Positions 30,284-30,666 of a stretch of DNA of 30,666 nt are shown piece by piece. The notes beneath the pieces are model-generated. The model had not been told where the DNA came from. It was given only the letters and a program-made list of their open reading frames with translations, and made no database searches. The position numbers were made by a program, and so were the translations under genes. How positions within the stretch are numbered: position 1 is the first letter of the stretch; the number at the start of each line of letters is the position of its first letter. The DNA comes from MFZZ01 sp964610165 (GTDB lineage: Bacteria > Patescibacteriota > Microgenomatia > UBA1406 > GWC2-37-13): assembly GCA_964610165.1 (NCBI GenBank), contig CAZSUZ010000017.1, forward strand, positions 1-30,666, read 5' to 3'.

Positions 30284-30666
30284 ATGACAAATCAAACATG
30301 TACTACTGCAACCGTAGGAGTTACCCTCCGAGTAATAGGTGGAAAGTGGAAACCGCTTATTTTATGGCATTTAAATAAAATCCCGATAAGATTTGGTGAA
30401 TTAATGCGCCTTATGCCGGGTATTACGCAAAAAATGCTAACACAACAACTTCGTGAATTAGAAGAAGATGGACTTGTTATACGAAAACTGTATCCTGAAG
30501 TACCACCAAAAGTAGAATATTCACTTTCCTCGTACGGAAAAACACTTGGTCCAGTTTTACAAGCAATGTCAGATTGGGGAAGTAAACATGTTATTACTCA
30601 GTCTGAAGAGAGAAAAGCTACACCAATTTCAACAAAACTTCATTTGTACAAAATGATTCATGAAAA
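30284..30666 (+). CDS. HxlR-family winged-helix regulator (3' end outside window)
   Basis: 127 codons are visible before the window ends. CTTATVGVTLRVIGGKWKPLIL (6-27) is the HxlR opening with Cys6 and the IGGKWxxLIL helix; FGELMRLMPGITQKMLTQQLRELEEDGLVIRKLY (37-70) is the helix-turn-helix and wing, and PPKVEYSLSSYGKTLGPVLQAMSDWG (74-99) the dimer helix. HxlR proteins sense aldehydes, quinones or oxidants, often through this N-terminal Cys. TATACT at 30255-30260 lies 23 nt before the ATG, so this mRNA has a leader of about 16 nt. The last visible residues lie past the usual fold, so little should be missing. Confidence 0.92.
   Translation, partial: MTNQTCTTATVGVTLRVIGGKWKPLILWHLNKIPIRFGELMRLMPGITQKMLTQQLRELEEDGLVIRKLYPEVPPKVEYSLSSYGKTLGPVLQAMSDWGSKHVITQSEERKATPISTKLHLYKMIHE

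Overview
The window is a 30.7 kb piece of an AT-rich (about one third GC by eye), very tightly packed bacterial genome. It is probably a member of the Patescibacteria/CPR or a similarly streamlined lineage. This placement is inference: it rests on the mix of small genes, minimal intergenic space, overlapping convergent stop codons, a stand-alone Xer-type recombinase, DUF2079/DUF2157 membrane proteins, and near absence of Shine-Dalgarno sites. TGA ends several clear genes (GT4 glycosyltransferase, ATP-grasp protein, DUF2079 protein), so TGA is a stop here and the UGA=Gly code of Gracilibacteria/Absconditabacteria does not apply. A run of exactly 100 N (6378-6477) is a scaffold gap that cuts one gene.

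Layout. 1-6377: sugar metabolism. A trehalose-6-phosphate-synthase-like GT20 gene (minus, partial) is divergent from hexokinase, PfkB kinase, GT4 glycosyltransferase, a six-hairpin (invertase-like) glycosidase and NagB (plus, broken by the gap). 6496-9313: a Wzx-like flippase and two membrane-associated proteins. 9432-11106: a FabZ-like double hotdog protein, a DUF1801 protein, a VOC protein and tRNA-Gly. 11253-17027: a notable cluster. A 65-aa peptide gene behind the most consensus-like promoter in the window, an ATP-grasp ligase and an AstE/aspartoacylase-like hydrolase run toward an operon of an unrecognised protein, a DapF-family epimerase and an isoaspartyl peptidase. An ACT-domain protein is divergent from that operon. 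17020-18817: PIG-L deacetylase and GalE. 18857-19191: a small, more GC-rich gene with its own Shine-Dalgarno and a perfect terminator. 19313-24348: a DUF1284-like protein, an EamA transporter, a GT2 plus DUF2079 pair, and the recombinase. 24361-25192: 830 bp of gene-free AT-rich DNA. 25193-26815: thymidine kinase, tRNA-Leu, rhomboid protease, tRNA-Ser. 26827-30666: an orphan GAF histidine kinase with a P-loop ATPase, a frameshifted VOC gene, an FMN reductase, and a divergent HxlR regulator running off the end.

The strongest global signal is that about twenty protein genes have a -10 hexamer (TATAAT, TATACT, TACAAT and variants) ending 6-13 nt, most often 6-8 nt, before the ATG, with no Shine-Dalgarno. 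This predicts leaderless mRNAs as the default. The best candidate for an undescribed system is the 11.3-16.3 kb peptide/ATP-grasp/amidohydrolase cluster facing the epimerase/isoaspartyl peptidase operon. Its components suggest making and breaking of isopeptide or beta-aspartyl bonds, but the chemistry is inference.
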